NCBI GenBank assembly: GCA_964448855.1
Contig: CAYUXI010000010.1
Span: 1 to 64,000, forward strand
From: QAMX01 sp964448855
Lineage (GTDB): Bacteria > Bacillota > Clostridia > Oscillospirales > QAMX01
Length of the DNA stretch: 64,000 nt
Direction: 5' to 3'
The notes beneath the pieces are model-generated. The model was not told the DNA's origin and made no database searches. It worked only from the letters and a program-made list of their open reading frames with translations. Made by a program: the position numbers and the translations under genes. Below, piece by piece: positions 17,210 through 26,418 of this stretch; the stretch's first letter is position 1, and each line of letters begins with the position of its first letter.

Positions 17210-17377
17210 TCAAACAAGAACCGAAATGATACTGTCCACCAGCTCACCGATGCTTCGCGCCGCCTTGTCGGCGCTCTTTCGCATATGCCGACACTGGTGG
17301 CGCGGCTTCGGCATACAGATGACGCCGGCGATGGCACCGGTCAGAACGCCGACAGCCATTCCCTTGATAAATGACAT
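17210..17377 (-). CDS. Small YtxH-like protein
   Basis: A 55-aa ORF, too short for a 60-aa cutoff, beginning MSFIKGMAVGVLTGAIAGV and ending ELVDSIISVLV. One short membrane-like segment with Gly spacing (about residues 5-21) is followed by a basic helix rich in Lys, Arg and His and then an amphipathic tail. This GxxxG-type pattern followed by a charged helix is typical of YtxH/gas-vesicle-like small proteins of Firmicutes. A purine-rich GAGGGAGA lies somewhat far (about 12 nt) upstream. Between feoB and a terminator, so probably a monocistronic gene or the tail of the feo transcript. Confidence 0.65.
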   Translation of the reverse strand: MSFIKGMAVGVLTGAIAGVICMPKPRHQCRHMRKSADKAARSIGELVDSIISVLV

Positions 17378-17482
17378 ACGTTTTTTCCGTCTCCCTCTGT
17401 TTTTTCAAAGCCTGACGACTTCCATCACAGTATGGCCGGAATCAGACGCCTTCAAACTGGAAATCTTTGCCGCTTGAATGCG

Positions 17483-19561
17483 TCAAAAGAGCAGCGCCAC
17501 ACCGTGAACAGCCGCACAGAGCAGCAGCCCAAAGAGACAGGGCAGCGCCGCGGCCAGCAGCGTCCACCGGAGACTCCGCGTCTCGTGCGCAATCGTGAGG
17601 AGCGTCGTGCCGCACGGAAAATGAAAAAGCGTCAAAAGCAGCACGCCGATCAGCGTCACAGCTGACCAGCCGTTGGCGGCGAACAGCGCGGCATAGGAGC
17701 CGTAGGCCGTCAAGCTCGTTCCGGCGCGGTAGATCATGGCCAGAATCGGCAGGAACAGCTCGTTGGCGGGCAAGGCCAGCAAAAACGCCAGCAGGATGGC
17801 ACCGTCCAGACCAAGCAGCGCGCCAAACGGCGTCAACGCATCGGACAGCCGCGCAAGCAGGCTGATGCCGCCGGGCGCACAGTTGGCCAGCAGCCAGAGC
17901 AGCGCCCCAGCCGGTGCCGCGACGGAAACGGCGCGACCCAGCACAAAGAGCGTCCGGGAGAGGATGGAGCGGACGATGACGCGCCCGAGCTGCGGACGGC
18001 GATACGGCGGCAGCTCCAGCACAAAACGCGAAGGCTGCCCGCGGAGCAGCGTATGCGCCAGCAGCCGGGAGGCCAGAAGCGTCATCAACACCGAAAGGAC
18101 GAACAGAACGGTCAGAATCCCGGCGGAGCAGAGGGATTTTCGCCAGCCGACCGCACCGGCCGTCAGCAGCGTACCGAGCGCAATCAGCGTGGGAAAGCGG
18201 CCGTTGCACGGTACGAATGCGTTGGTCAGGATGGCAATCAGCCGTTCCCGCGGCGAGTCGATGATCCGGCAGCCCGTGACGCCGCACGCGTTGCAGCCCA
18301 GCCCCATACACATGGTCAGCGCCTGCTTGCCGTGCGCCCCGGCTCTGCAAAAGCAGTGATCGAGGTTCAGCGCAATCCGCGGCAGAATGCCGCCATCCTC
18401 CAGCAGCGTGAACAGCGGGAAAAAGATGGCCATCGGCGGCAGCATGACGGCAATCACCCAAGCCACCGTCCGATACACCCCGTCAATCAGCAGGCCGGAC
18501 AGAAACGCAGGCAGGTGAACCGCATCGGCCAGCGCGTGCAGACGGTCTTCCAGCGCAAACAGCGCATCGGACAGCAGCGCGGACGGCGCATTCGCTCCGG
18601 CAATGGTCAGCCAGAGAATCACGCCGAGCATCAGCAGCATCAGCGGAATGCCGGTTTTCCGGGCGGTCAGCCATCGATCGAGACGGCTGACACGCTTGCT
18701 CTGACCATCGGGCGCGACCGAAACGGCAGCGCGACAGATGGCAGCGGACGCTGTGACAGTGGCGCGCACTGTCCGCGCCGTCCATTCGTCCCCGGAGATG
18801 TGGACGGCGGCCTGTGCTTCGGCGACAGCAGCCTTCAGCGCACTCGAATCGCCCACGCGCTGCTCAATCGCACGCACGAGCGCCGGTTCCCCTTCCAACA
18901 GCCGGAGCGCCACCCATTCGGGCGACAGCGGGTCGGAGGCCGGCAGCGCTTCGGCGACCGCGGCGGTTAAAGGGTTCAGCACCTCGGGCGACACCGGCGA
19001 ATTGCCCAGTTGCCGACGCGGCGGGGAATGCGGCGCGGAGCAGAGCGCGTCCAGCGCCTCCACCAGCTCTGAGAGCCCCTGACCGCTGCGCGCTGATGTG
19101 AGGACAACGGGGATGCCCAACGCTGCCTGCAGAGCGACACGGTCGATGCAAATCCCCTTTTTGGCGGCCTCATCGGCCAGATTGACGCAGAGCAGCGCCC
19201 GGCGTCCGGTTTCCAGCACCTGCAAACAGAAAATCAGACTGCGCTCCAGACAGCTGGCATCCGCCACCATGAGCACGGCGTCCGCATCGCCGAAGCAGAT
19301 GGCATCCCGCGCCAGCTCCTCCTCCGCAGAGGACGGCAGCAGGGAATAGGTGCCGGGCAGGTCGGTCATCTGAAATGTATGCCCGCTCGTCGGGCTGGAA
19401 AACCGCCCGCAGGCGCATTCGACGGTTTTCCCCGGCCAGTTTCCGGTGTGCTGCCGCAGACCGGTCAGCGCGTTGAACACCGTGCTCTTGCCGACGTTCG
19501 GCTGCCCGGCCAGACAGACGGTATACGCATCAGCAACCGATGCAGAAGGATGGATTTCCAT
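17483..19561 (-). CDS. feoB: Ferrous iron transporter FeoB
   Basis: A 692-aa Fe2+ importer with a GTPase head and membrane body. G1 is GQPNVGKST (about residues 19-27), G2 the Thr region TGNWPGKTVE, G3 DLPGTYS and G4 NLADEA. The membrane part begins near residue 310 and contains the paired gate regions with conserved cysteines (GLGCNACGVTGCRI and the later half). ATG 19561 is chosen because homologues start shortly before the G1 loop; its ribosome site is poor, and it lies inside the last 32 nt of feoA, so coupling is likely. Confidence 0.93.
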   Translation of the reverse strand: MEIHPSASVADAYTVCLAGQPNVGKSTVFNALTGLRQHTGNWPGKTVECACGRFSSPTSGHTFQMTDLPGTYSLLPSSAEEELARDAICFGDADAVLMVADASCLERSLIFCLQVLETGRRALLCVNLADEAAKKGICIDRVALQAALGIPVVLTSARSGQGLSELVEALDALCSAPHSPPRRQLGNSPVSPEVLNPLTAAVAEALPASDPLSPEWVALRLLEGEPALVRAIEQRVGDSSALKAAVAEAQAAVHISGDEWTARTVRATVTASAAICRAAVSVAPDGQSKRVSRLDRWLTARKTGIPLMLLMLGVILWLTIAGANAPSALLSDALFALEDRLHALADAVHLPAFLSGLLIDGVYRTVAWVIAVMLPPMAIFFPLFTLLEDGGILPRIALNLDHCFCRAGAHGKQALTMCMGLGCNACGVTGCRIIDSPRERLIAILTNAFVPCNGRFPTLIALGTLLTAGAVGWRKSLCSAGILTVLFVLSVLMTLLASRLLAHTLLRGQPSRFVLELPPYRRPQLGRVIVRSILSRTLFVLGRAVSVAAPAGALLWLLANCAPGGISLLARLSDALTPFGALLGLDGAILLAFLLALPANELFLPILAMIYRAGTSLTAYGSYAALFAANGWSAVTLIGVLLLTLFHFPCGTTLLTIAHETRSLRWTLLAAALPCLFGLLLCAAVHGVALLF

Positions 19562-19811
19562 GATTTTGGAACGGTACTCCGACGGGCCGAACGCGGACGA
19601 CGTGCGCATCCGCATTGCGGAGCGCAATCACCGCGCCACGAAAGCGATAGGCTCGCGGATTCCCGAATGGGCTGGACAGCACCGGTTCAATTTCCGTCCC
19701 ATCAATCAGACCGAGGTCCAGCAGCCTGCGCAGCTCATGCAGCGGCGCATCCACCGCGCAGACGACGGCGCAGCATCCGAGCGGAAGGTGATCCAATGTC
19801 GTTTCCCCCAT
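19530..19811 (-). CDS. feoA: FeoA domain protein
   Basis: A 93-aa SH3-like FeoA subunit of the ferrous iron uptake system. It starts MGETTLDHLPLGCCAVV, the usual FeoA opening, and has the conserved LLDLGLIDGTEIEPV and RFRGAVIALRNADA blocks. A small C-terminal extension ends FCIGC with two cysteines. ATG 19811 is preferred to ATG 19826 because GGAGG sits 8 nt before it. Its end overlaps the feoB start by 32 nt. Confidence 0.9.
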   Translation of the reverse strand: MGETTLDHLPLGCCAVVCAVDAPLHELRRLLDLGLIDGTEIEPVLSSPFGNPRAYRFRGAVIALRNADAHVVRVRPVGVPFQNHGNPSFCIGC

Positions 19812-19882
19812 CTTGTTTCCCTCCATAGACAGATTAGAAGGCGCAGAGCCCTCCGATTCAGTCTATGAACCCGGCGACGCAT

Positions 19883-19911
19883 TTGACATTGTGCCCGGTT
19901 TTCGGTATACT
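19883..19911 (+). promoter_or_regulatory. SigA promoter of rbsK operon
   Basis: TTGACA (19883-19888), 17 bp, TATACT (19906-19911), 54 nt before the rbsK start. Confidence 0.85.
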
Positions 19912-19965
19912 TATATTCAACAGGCAACTGAATGGCAGAGGCCAACGGAAAGGCGGAAAGAACAG

Positions 19966-20907
19966 ATGGCAAAACAGGTGAAAGTGGTGGTACCCGGCAG
20001 CTGCAATGTGGATTTGATGGTCTTCACACCCTTGATTCCGCGTGGCGGCGAAACGGTACTCGGAACGGAATTCCAGATGAGCATCGGCGGCAAAGGAACG
20101 AATCAGGCCACGGCGGCGCGCCGCGCCGGGGCAGCCGTGTCCATGATCACACGCATCGGCGATGACGCGCTGGGCGCGTTTGCCGGGGCGCACTACCGGC
20201 AGGAGGGAATCGATCCGACCTTTGTCACGGTGACACCGCATACGGCAACCGGCACGGCGACCATTCTCGTCGATGAGACGAGCGGCCAGAACCGCATCAT
20301 CGTGGCATCCGGTGCCAATGTGTGCATCACGCCGGACGATGTGCTGGCTGCACAGGCGGAAATCGCCGGGGCGGATGCCGTCATTCTGCAAAACGAGGTG
20401 AACCCGCAGGTGTCGCTGGCAGCGGCTCGACTGGCCAAAAGCTGCGGCTGCCGGTGCATCCTGAATCCGGCACCGGCCGTCGAGCTCCCCGCAGAGCTGA
20501 TCGCCTGCGCCGATTATATCACGCCCAACGAAACGGAAGCCGAATTTTATACGGGCATCGTCATTCAGACGCCCGACGACGCGATTCGAGCCGGCCGGGC
20601 ACTGCTGAAGCTCGGCGCGGCCTGCGCCGTGCTGACGCTGGGCGACAAGGGCGCAGCCATTATCCGCCCGGGGCTGGAACGCCTGATTCCCGCGCCGCAC
20701 GTCCACCCGGTGGATACCACCGGAGCGGGTGACTGCTTCAACGGCGTGCTGGCGGTGGCGCTGTCGGAGGGTCTGGATGAGGTCCGGGCTGTCCACCGCG
20801 CCTGCATGGCGGCCTCCTTCGCGATTCAGCGGAAGGGTGCGGCCGTTTCCTGCCCGACCCGATCGGAAATTGACACCATGTGTGCAGCGCACCCGCTCGA
20901 AGCGTAA
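19966..20907 (+). CDS. rbsK: Ribokinase
   Basis: A 313-aa PfkB-family sugar kinase, most like ribokinase (ribose to ribose-5-phosphate). The N-terminal signature GSCNVDLMV (about residues 11-19), GGKGTNQATAARRAG (about 42-56) and the C-terminal anion-hole motif DTTGAGDCFNGV (about 250-261) with catalytic Asp are present. ATG 19966 follows an AAAGGCGGAAAG ribosome site; upstream in-frame codons fall inside the promoter. With the purine nucleoside phosphorylase downstream it suggests salvage of ribose from nucleosides, although phosphorolysis gives ribose-1-phosphate, which needs another enzyme. Confidence 0.9.
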   Translation: MAKQVKVVVPGSCNVDLMVFTPLIPRGGETVLGTEFQMSIGGKGTNQATAARRAGAAVSMITRIGDDALGAFAGAHYRQEGIDPTFVTVTPHTATGTATILVDETSGQNRIIVASGANVCITPDDVLAAQAEIAGADAVILQNEVNPQVSLAAARLAKSCGCRCILNPAPAVELPAELIACADYITPNETEAEFYTGIVIQTPDDAIRAGRALLKLGAACAVLTLGDKGAAIIRPGLERLIPAPHVHPVDTTGAGDCFNGVLAVALSEGLDEVRAVHRACMAASFAIQRKGAAVSCPTRSEIDTMCAAHPLEA

Positions 20908-20950
20908 GCGCCGCTACGATTCAACCGAAGAAAAAGAGGAGGAGTCTCCC

Positions 20951-21775
20951 ATGGAAACACCGTATGAAAAAGCGCGCCGCTGTGCGGCGGCGTTCCGACA
21001 GAAAACCGATTTTGTCCCGAAGGCTGCATTGATTCTGGGCTCCGGCCTTGGCCCCTTTGCGGATGCACTGCAACCGTCTGCCGTGGTCGAATACAGCGAG
21101 CTGGAGGGCTTCCCGACCTCGACCGTCGAAGGGCACAGAGGCCGGTTCCTGAGTGCCCACATCGGCGACGTGCCGACGATCATCATGCAGGGGCGCGTCC
21201 ACTACTATGAGGGCTACGCCATGCAGGACGTCGTGCTGCCGGTGCGCGTCATGCGCTTGCTGGGCGCGGACAACCTGTTCCTGACGAATGCGGCAGGCGG
21301 CATCAATCCCTCGTTCCGGGTGGGCGATTTCATGATGCTGACCGGCCAGATTTCGCTCTTTGTGCCGTCCCCACTGATCGGCGCAAACGATGCGGCTGCC
21401 GGGCCGCGCTTCCCGGATATGAGCCACATCTACGAGCCCGAGCTGAATGCGCTGATTCGCCGCTCCGCCGCTGCAAACGGCATTGACCTGAAGGAGGGCA
21501 CCTATGTCCAGCTGACCGGCCCACAGTATGAATCGCCGGAGGAAATTCGGGCGCTGGGTCGCCTGGGCGCCGACGCCGTCGGCATGAGCACGGCTGTCGA
21601 GGCCATTGCCGCCCGGCACATGGGGATGCGCGTCTGCGGCGTCAGCTGCATCACGAATCAGGCAGCCGGCCTGTCCAAGCAGCCGCTCTCCCATCAGGAG
21701 GTCAAGGAAACGGCGGATCGCTGCGCCGCCCAATTTGCCGCACTCGTTCACGATACCATTGCGGCCATGGCGTAA
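20951..21775 (+). CDS. Purine nucleoside phosphorylase
   Basis: A 274-aa trimeric-type phosphorylase of the PunA family. The phosphate-binding ILGSGLGPFADAL (about residues 27-39), the GHRGRF block (about 62-67), GRVHYYEGY (about 79-87), TNAAGGIN (about 114-121) and the base-binding TNQAAGLS (about 237-244) are all present. It cleaves purine (deoxy)nucleosides with phosphate. AGGAGG precedes ATG 20951. It lies 43 nt after rbsK. Confidence 0.94.
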   Translation: METPYEKARRCAAAFRQKTDFVPKAALILGSGLGPFADALQPSAVVEYSELEGFPTSTVEGHRGRFLSAHIGDVPTIIMQGRVHYYEGYAMQDVVLPVRVMRLLGADNLFLTNAAGGINPSFRVGDFMMLTGQISLFVPSPLIGANDAAAGPRFPDMSHIYEPELNALIRRSAAANGIDLKEGTYVQLTGPQYESPEEIRALGRLGADAVGMSTAVEAIAARHMGMRVCGVSCITNQAAGLSKQPLSHQEVKETADRCAAQFAALVHDTIAAMA

Positions 21776-21805
21776 TGCCACCGAAACGGAAAAGAGAGAT
21801 TTGCT

Positions 21806-22567
21806 ATGAACCATCCAAACCATCAGACGATGCCCGGCGGCGTGGCGCTGGTTACGGGCTCCTCCCGCGGAATCGGCCGCGCCATCGCCACGGCACTGGC
21901 CAACGCGGGCTATGACGTCTGCATCAACTATCATACCCGGCAGGATCTGGCCGAAGAGCTGGTCAGGCAGCTGACGGAGCAGGGGCACCGCGCCATTGCC
22001 GTTCAGGCCGACGTGGCCGACCGCGAAGCCGTTGAAGCGATGGTATCGACCTGTACGCGCACGCTGGGCCCGGTGAACCTGCTGGTCAATAACGCAGGCG
22101 TGGCCGGTCAGGCGCTGTTTCAGGACGTGACCGATGAGCTGTGGAACCGCTATTTCGCAGTCAACCTGAACGGCGCCCGCCACACGATTCAGGCCGTCCT
22201 GCCGCATATGCTGCACGAAAAATCCGGCTGCATCATCAACGTCTCGTCCATCTGGGGACAGCACGGCGCGTCCTGCGAGGTGACCTATTCCTGCACCAAG
22301 CACGCGCTGATCGGCCTGACCCGTTCGCTGGCAATGGAGCTGGCACCCAGCGGGATTCGCGTCAACTGCGTCGCGCCCGGCGTCATTCAAACCGATATGG
22401 TTCAGGTGCTGGGCGAAGCAACGCTGCGCGACCTCGCCGAACAGACGGCGCTTGGCCGACTGGGCACACCGGAGGATATCGCGGGCGCGGTGCTCTACCT
22501 GGCATCGGATGCGGCCTCCTTTGTGACGGGACAGGTGCTGACGGTCGATGGGGGCTTCCTGCCGTGA
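21806..22567 (+). CDS. Short-chain dehydrogenase/reductase
   Basis: A 253-aa classical SDR close to FabG and YmfI. It has the NAD(P)-binding TGSSRGIGRAIA (about residues 17-28), NNAG (about 92-95), a catalytic Ser in NVSSIWG and the YxxxK pair in YSCTKHALIG. The C-terminal DGGFLP ending is typical. The ketone substrate cannot be named; a 3-oxoacyl-ACP role is one option, though this gene is not with other fab genes. It lies 30 nt after the phosphorylase gene and overlaps the next gene's possible GTG start. Confidence 0.88.
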   Translation: MNHPNHQTMPGGVALVTGSSRGIGRAIATALANAGYDVCINYHTRQDLAEELVRQLTEQGHRAIAVQADVADREAVEAMVSTCTRTLGPVNLLVNNAGVAGQALFQDVTDELWNRYFAVNLNGARHTIQAVLPHMLHEKSGCIINVSSIWGQHGASCEVTYSCTKHALIGLTRSLAMELAPSGIRVNCVAPGVIQTDMVQVLGEATLRDLAEQTALGRLGTPEDIAGAVLYLASDAASFVTGQVLTVDGGFLP

Positions 22568-22569
22568 GC

Positions 22570-23295
22570 ATGGAACGACTCGATAAACTCATTGCCTCCA
22601 TGGGTCAGTATTCCAGACGGGATGTCGCACGGCTGGTTCGCGCAGGCCGCATCACGGTCGATGGCAGCGCGGCGCGGGGCCCCGATCTGAAATGCGACCC
22701 GCAGGCTGCGCAGATTGCCATAGACGGCCAGCCGCTGGCCTATACCCGCTATACCGATCTGATGATGCACAAACCGGCGGGCGTTCTGTCCGCCACCGAG
22801 GACTGCCACAGCCGGACGGTGCTCGATCTGCTCCCGCCGGAGCTGCAAAAGCGCGGCCTCTTCCCGGTGGGACGCCTCGATCGCGATACGGAAGGGCTGC
22901 TGCTGCTGAGCAATGACGGCCCATTGGCACACGCCCTCCTCAGCCCGAAGCACCACGTCGATAAGGTCTATTATGCCCAGGTGGACGGAACGCTCGACGA
23001 GACGGATGTCGCCGCCTTTGCCGCAGGCATGACGCTGGCGGACGGTCTGGTCTGTATGCCCGCCGGACTGGAGCCGCTCGAGGACGGCGCGTGCCTGGTG
23101 ACGCTGCATGAAGGAAAATTCCATCAGGTGAAGCGGATGCTGGCAGCGCGCGGCGCACCGGTGCGCTATCTGAAACGCCTTCGCATGGGGCCGCTTGTGC
23201 TGGATGAAGCACTCTTACCGGGGGAATATCGCCCACTGACACCGGAGGAATCCCGACAGCTCAGACAGGCCGTCAACAGGACGGAAGTTGATTGA
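22570..23295 (+). CDS. rsuA: 16S rRNA pseudouridine synthase (RsuA type)
   Basis: A 241-aa enzyme: an S4 RNA-binding domain (residues 1-60, MERLDKLIASMGQYSRRDV) and a catalytic domain with VGRLDRDTEGLLLLSND (about 97-113), which contains the catalytic Asp. The KVYYAQVDG and EGKFHQVKRMLAA blocks match RsuA. The expected product is pseudouridine 516 of 16S rRNA. ATG 22570 is used; an in-frame GTG at 22564 overlapping the SDR stop is an alternative and is better spaced from the GGGGG upstream. Confidence 0.88.
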   Translation: MERLDKLIASMGQYSRRDVARLVRAGRITVDGSAARGPDLKCDPQAAQIAIDGQPLAYTRYTDLMMHKPAGVLSATEDCHSRTVLDLLPPELQKRGLFPVGRLDRDTEGLLLLSNDGPLAHALLSPKHHVDKVYYAQVDGTLDETDVAAFAAGMTLADGLVCMPAGLEPLEDGACLVTLHEGKFHQVKRMLAARGAPVRYLKRLRMGPLVLDEALLPGEYRPLTPEESRQLRQAVNRTEVD

Positions 23296-23317
23296 AGCTG
23301 ACAACGAATCAAAGAAA

Positions 23318-23348
23318 AGCGACCGCACAGCTGTGCGGGCGCTTTTTT
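23318..23348. terminator. Bidirectional terminator, rsuA / ABC operon
   Basis: Stem AGCG-CCGCACAG / CTGTGCGG-CGCT with T6 on the plus side and TTTT on the minus side, between two convergent operons. Confidence 0.9.
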
Positions 23349-23362
23349 GTGGATGAATGCAA

Positions 23363-24847
23363 TCAATAGTAATTTTCAATGGTTCCGCCATTCAGAATCG
23401 TCTGAATGTTTTCGGAAATCCGGCGCAGATACGTGATATTCGCGCAGAAGTTGGACGCTTCCGGCATGGCCTCATCGCCCAGACAGACGATATACTGACG
23501 GCTGGTCGCCTTGTAGAAGCGAACCGATTCGGTGTAGCCGGAGCGGTAGGTAATCCGGAACGAATAGGAGGGCGTTTCTTCAATCGCTTCGTTGGCCATC
23601 AGATCGTCGTACTGGATGGAAATGACGCTGGTGTACAGACGGCGACCGTTGGACTCCGAGAGCGCCAGACCGTTCATCACGGCGACAAACGTACCGGTAC
23701 TCGTTTCATCATCGATGGAGTCATCGATCTCAATCGAATAGGAGCCGTCCGGCAGCTCCATTTCAAGCCGCGTGACATCCTTGATGTTGTGCAGCCAGAC
23801 GAGGTTGCTGCGCAAATCCATCGACGTCAGCTCGCCGAACGTGATCTCACCCATGCCGGCGTAGACGCTGTCGATGCCGTCCACCATGATGTAGATCGTG
23901 GAGCCGACGACGCCGAAGTGCAGCGTGGTTTTCACATCGTCCCGCGTCACAATGTCCACCGTGACGACGTTTTCTTCGTCCAGATTGTAAACGGACAGGT
24001 CCTTCGGATGGTTTTCCACCACCTGCAGCACCATGAGGGACGTCAGCTGATCCAGAAATTCCTCACTCACGACCGTATCACTGACGTAGGCGTAGTACGG
24101 CTCGACCATCCGGAACGTGGTGTAGATCAGCTCACCCTCTACATCGGACTCGAACGTCTCGTGGCGCTCCATGACAATGACCTCGCCGTTGGCCGCGTGC
24201 AGCGTCACGGACTTCAGATTGTCATAGTAGGTGCCGAAGGACGGCAGAATATCCGTCGAACGGTAGCGATCCGGGCCGTTCAGGAAGACGTTAGCGCTCG
24301 ATGCGGAGATCATATACACGGCGGACTGATCCGTCCGCTTGGCGTAATACGCGTCCGACAGGGAGTTGTATTCGCCGATCAGCAGGGTGATCGGCTGGAC
24401 ATTCGCGTCCGCCTCCGACAGCGTGTCATACGGCGTCGCCGTCACGCGGACGGCGCTTGCATCGTCCAGACCGTAGTCGGACAGATTGTCCACTTCTTCA
24501 TACACCAGCTCGGTGGCCTCCAGAGACATCAGACGGGTAAACGCTTCCTCCAGCAGCGTCTGGCTGTAGGTAAAGCCGTCGTAAATGCCGTTGTCCTGCA
24601 GGACGTACAGAATCGTGTCGTCCGACTGGGGCACCTTGCCGATGATGTACTTGTAGCCGTCCTGCCGGGAGGCGGGGAATTCCACCTTGACGGCGAACAT
24701 CGGGTCGTCACTGCCGGAAATCAGCATCATCTTCTGGTTGTCCGATTGATCCTCATCCGGGAGCAGGGAGGAAATGACCAGATACGCAGCTCCCAGCAGG
24801 ACAACGACCAGAAAACAGAGAATCAGCGTTTTGATTTGTTTTTTCAT
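23363..24847 (-). CDS. DUF4340-type extracytoplasmic protein of a Gld-like ABC system
   Basis: A 494-aa protein with a single N-terminal membrane anchor (TLILCFLVVVLLGAAYLVISSL, about residues 7-28) and a large outside domain. The repeated pattern of substrate-like segments (DYGLDDASAVRVTAT; YNLDEENVVTVDI) is typical of DUF4340, which has two or more similar units. Its start overlaps the GldG-like stop (ATGA). It ends the ABC operon and is probably its accessory exported component. No enzymatic motif is seen. Confidence 0.75.
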   Translation of the reverse strand: MKKQIKTLILCFLVVVLLGAAYLVISSLLPDEDQSDNQKMMLISGSDDPMFAVKVEFPASRQDGYKYIIGKVPQSDDTILYVLQDNGIYDGFTYSQTLLEEAFTRLMSLEATELVYEEVDNLSDYGLDDASAVRVTATPYDTLSEADANVQPITLLIGEYNSLSDAYYAKRTDQSAVYMISASSANVFLNGPDRYRSTDILPSFGTYYDNLKSVTLHAANGEVIVMERHETFESDVEGELIYTTFRMVEPYYAYVSDTVVSEEFLDQLTSLMVLQVVENHPKDLSVYNLDEENVVTVDIVTRDDVKTTLHFGVVGSTIYIMVDGIDSVYAGMGEITFGELTSMDLRSNLVWLHNIKDVTRLEMELPDGSYSIEIDDSIDDETSTGTFVAVMNGLALSESNGRRLYTSVISIQYDDLMANEAIEETPSYSFRITYRSGYTESVRFYKATSRQYIVCLGDEAMPEASNFCANITYLRRISENIQTILNGGTIENYY

Positions 24848-26400
24848 CAGCGGTTCTTCCTCCTGTACCAGACAACGATCCCGAAAATGATAATGGCGGC
24901 CGGAATGACACAGAGCAGCACCAAAACGACAGTCAGCTGATTGCCGATGACTTCAAGCTCCGGATCCGTAAACCGTTTGCTCTTGACGGAAACGGTCACG
25001 CCCGAATCGTTGAATTCGTCGAAGATGTTGGTCATGAAGCGCATATTGCCGAAGCTGTCGCTGTTGACCAGCTCACCGGTGAACAGATAGGGGCTGGAGA
25101 GGAAGAGCAGATTGGTGGTTTTGGTCTGATTGTTGACGATCTGCGAACGGGAGACCAGGATGGCTGCGGAGAAGCTGCCGCTCAGGTCGCCGTCGGTGCG
25201 TTCATAGGACGTGATGGATTCGGAATCATTCTTCAGCTTGGCATAGGACTTCGGCGAGGTCTGCAAAACCTCAACAGACGAGATCAGGCCGGATTCCGTC
25301 CAGAGCTGCTTCATGACCTTGGAGCGCGGTGCCACGACATACTTCGAAGAGGAGAAGCCCTCCGTGAAGGCGGCATCGGTGGAGGCAGCGGAGGTGTAGA
25401 CGTTGGTGTAATCGCTGTAGCGGTAGTCCGCATCGCAGACCAGCGCATCCTCAAACGCAACACCCCATTCGTGGAAAAGCAGCTCCAGGTTGGTCAGGGT
25501 CGGTGCATCCGCGCCGGTGATGTAGACAAAATTGCGGTAGGTCGCCAGATATTTTTCCAGCTTCAGAATTTCTTCCTCTGTGTAATCCGTGGTCGGGCAG
25601 CAGAGCACAACGAGCGTGACATCGTCCGGAATATCGCTGTCGCCCTCCAGGAGATTCAGCGTGGAAACGGTGTAGTTGGCCTCGTAGAGCTGTGTGGCGA
25701 TGGTGGATGCACCGATTTCGCTGTGGCCGGTCAGAACGATAGCCTTCGGCGGATTCTCGATGTTCATGTAGGCGATGGCGGTGGTCAGCTTGCGCTCAAT
25801 GGACAGGCCGACAACGGACGACTGGGTGGAGTCATACCAGTAATAGAGATCAGACAGCGAGAACGAACGGTGCCGTTCGCCCTTTTCGACCACGATGGAA
25901 CCGTTGCTGATTTCCACGATGTCCTCATACTTCTTGACAAAGCCCGGATTCCGAACCGGATCGACGAACTCGACCTCGACCATGCCGTCCGAATAGACCT
26001 CGTAGCGGTAGAGAATTTCGGTCATTTCGTCGCCGTAGGTCTGGGCGCGGAAATTATCCTCCGTCATGAAGACGTAGAAGGAGACTTTTTCGTCCAGATG
26101 CTCGAGCATATCGATGGTCTCGTCGCTCAGCTCGAAGCGGCGGTCGCTCGTCATATCGAACTTCAGGCCGTATTTGTCGGTGCCGATGCCGACCAGGACG
26201 TTTGCGAGAATGATGGCGGCGATGATCAGCAGCGACATGATGGTGGCCATGGTGCCGTATTTCAGCCGCTGTTTCCGCAGCTGAAAGTTGAAATGGTGCA
26301 GCTTGGAGCGGAAAGAGGATTCGGACGGCTTCTGAGTCTGTGCGGGGCGGCTGGCCGCATTCTTGGCAGCCGGCTGTTTTTTCTGAGGGGTCTTGTTCAT
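24847..26400 (-). CDS. GldG-like ABC transport auxiliary protein
   Basis: A 517-aa protein: a cytoplasmic N-terminal tail rich in Lys, Gln and Pro, a membrane span (IMSLLIIAAIILANVLVGI, about residues 54-72), an extracytoplasmic domain of about 400 residues and a C-terminal membrane span (VVLVLLCVIPAAIIIFGIVVWY) ending in basic residues. The outside part has the GldG core ALTGHSE-like block (VLTGHSEIGAS) and LVVLCCPTTDYTEEE. In Bacteroidetes GldG serves gliding; in Clostridia such operons occur without gliding, so a substrate is not assigned. Confidence 0.8.
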   Translation of the reverse strand: MNKTPQKKQPAAKNAASRPAQTQKPSESSFRSKLHHFNFQLRKQRLKYGTMATIMSLLIIAAIILANVLVGIGTDKYGLKFDMTSDRRFELSDETIDMLEHLDEKVSFYVFMTEDNFRAQTYGDEMTEILYRYEVYSDGMVEVEFVDPVRNPGFVKKYEDIVEISNGSIVVEKGERHRSFSLSDLYYWYDSTQSSVVGLSIERKLTTAIAYMNIENPPKAIVLTGHSEIGASTIATQLYEANYTVSTLNLLEGDSDIPDDVTLVVLCCPTTDYTEEEILKLEKYLATYRNFVYITGADAPTLTNLELLFHEWGVAFEDALVCDADYRYSDYTNVYTSAASTDAAFTEGFSSSKYVVAPRSKVMKQLWTESGLISSVEVLQTSPKSYAKLKNDSESITSYERTDGDLSGSFSAAILVSRSQIVNNQTKTTNLLFLSSPYLFTGELVNSDSFGNMRFMTNIFDEFNDSGVTVSVKSKRFTDPELEVIGNQLTVVLVLLCVIPAAIIIFGIVVWYRRKNR

Positions 26401-26418
26401 ACATCCATCCTCCTGTCA

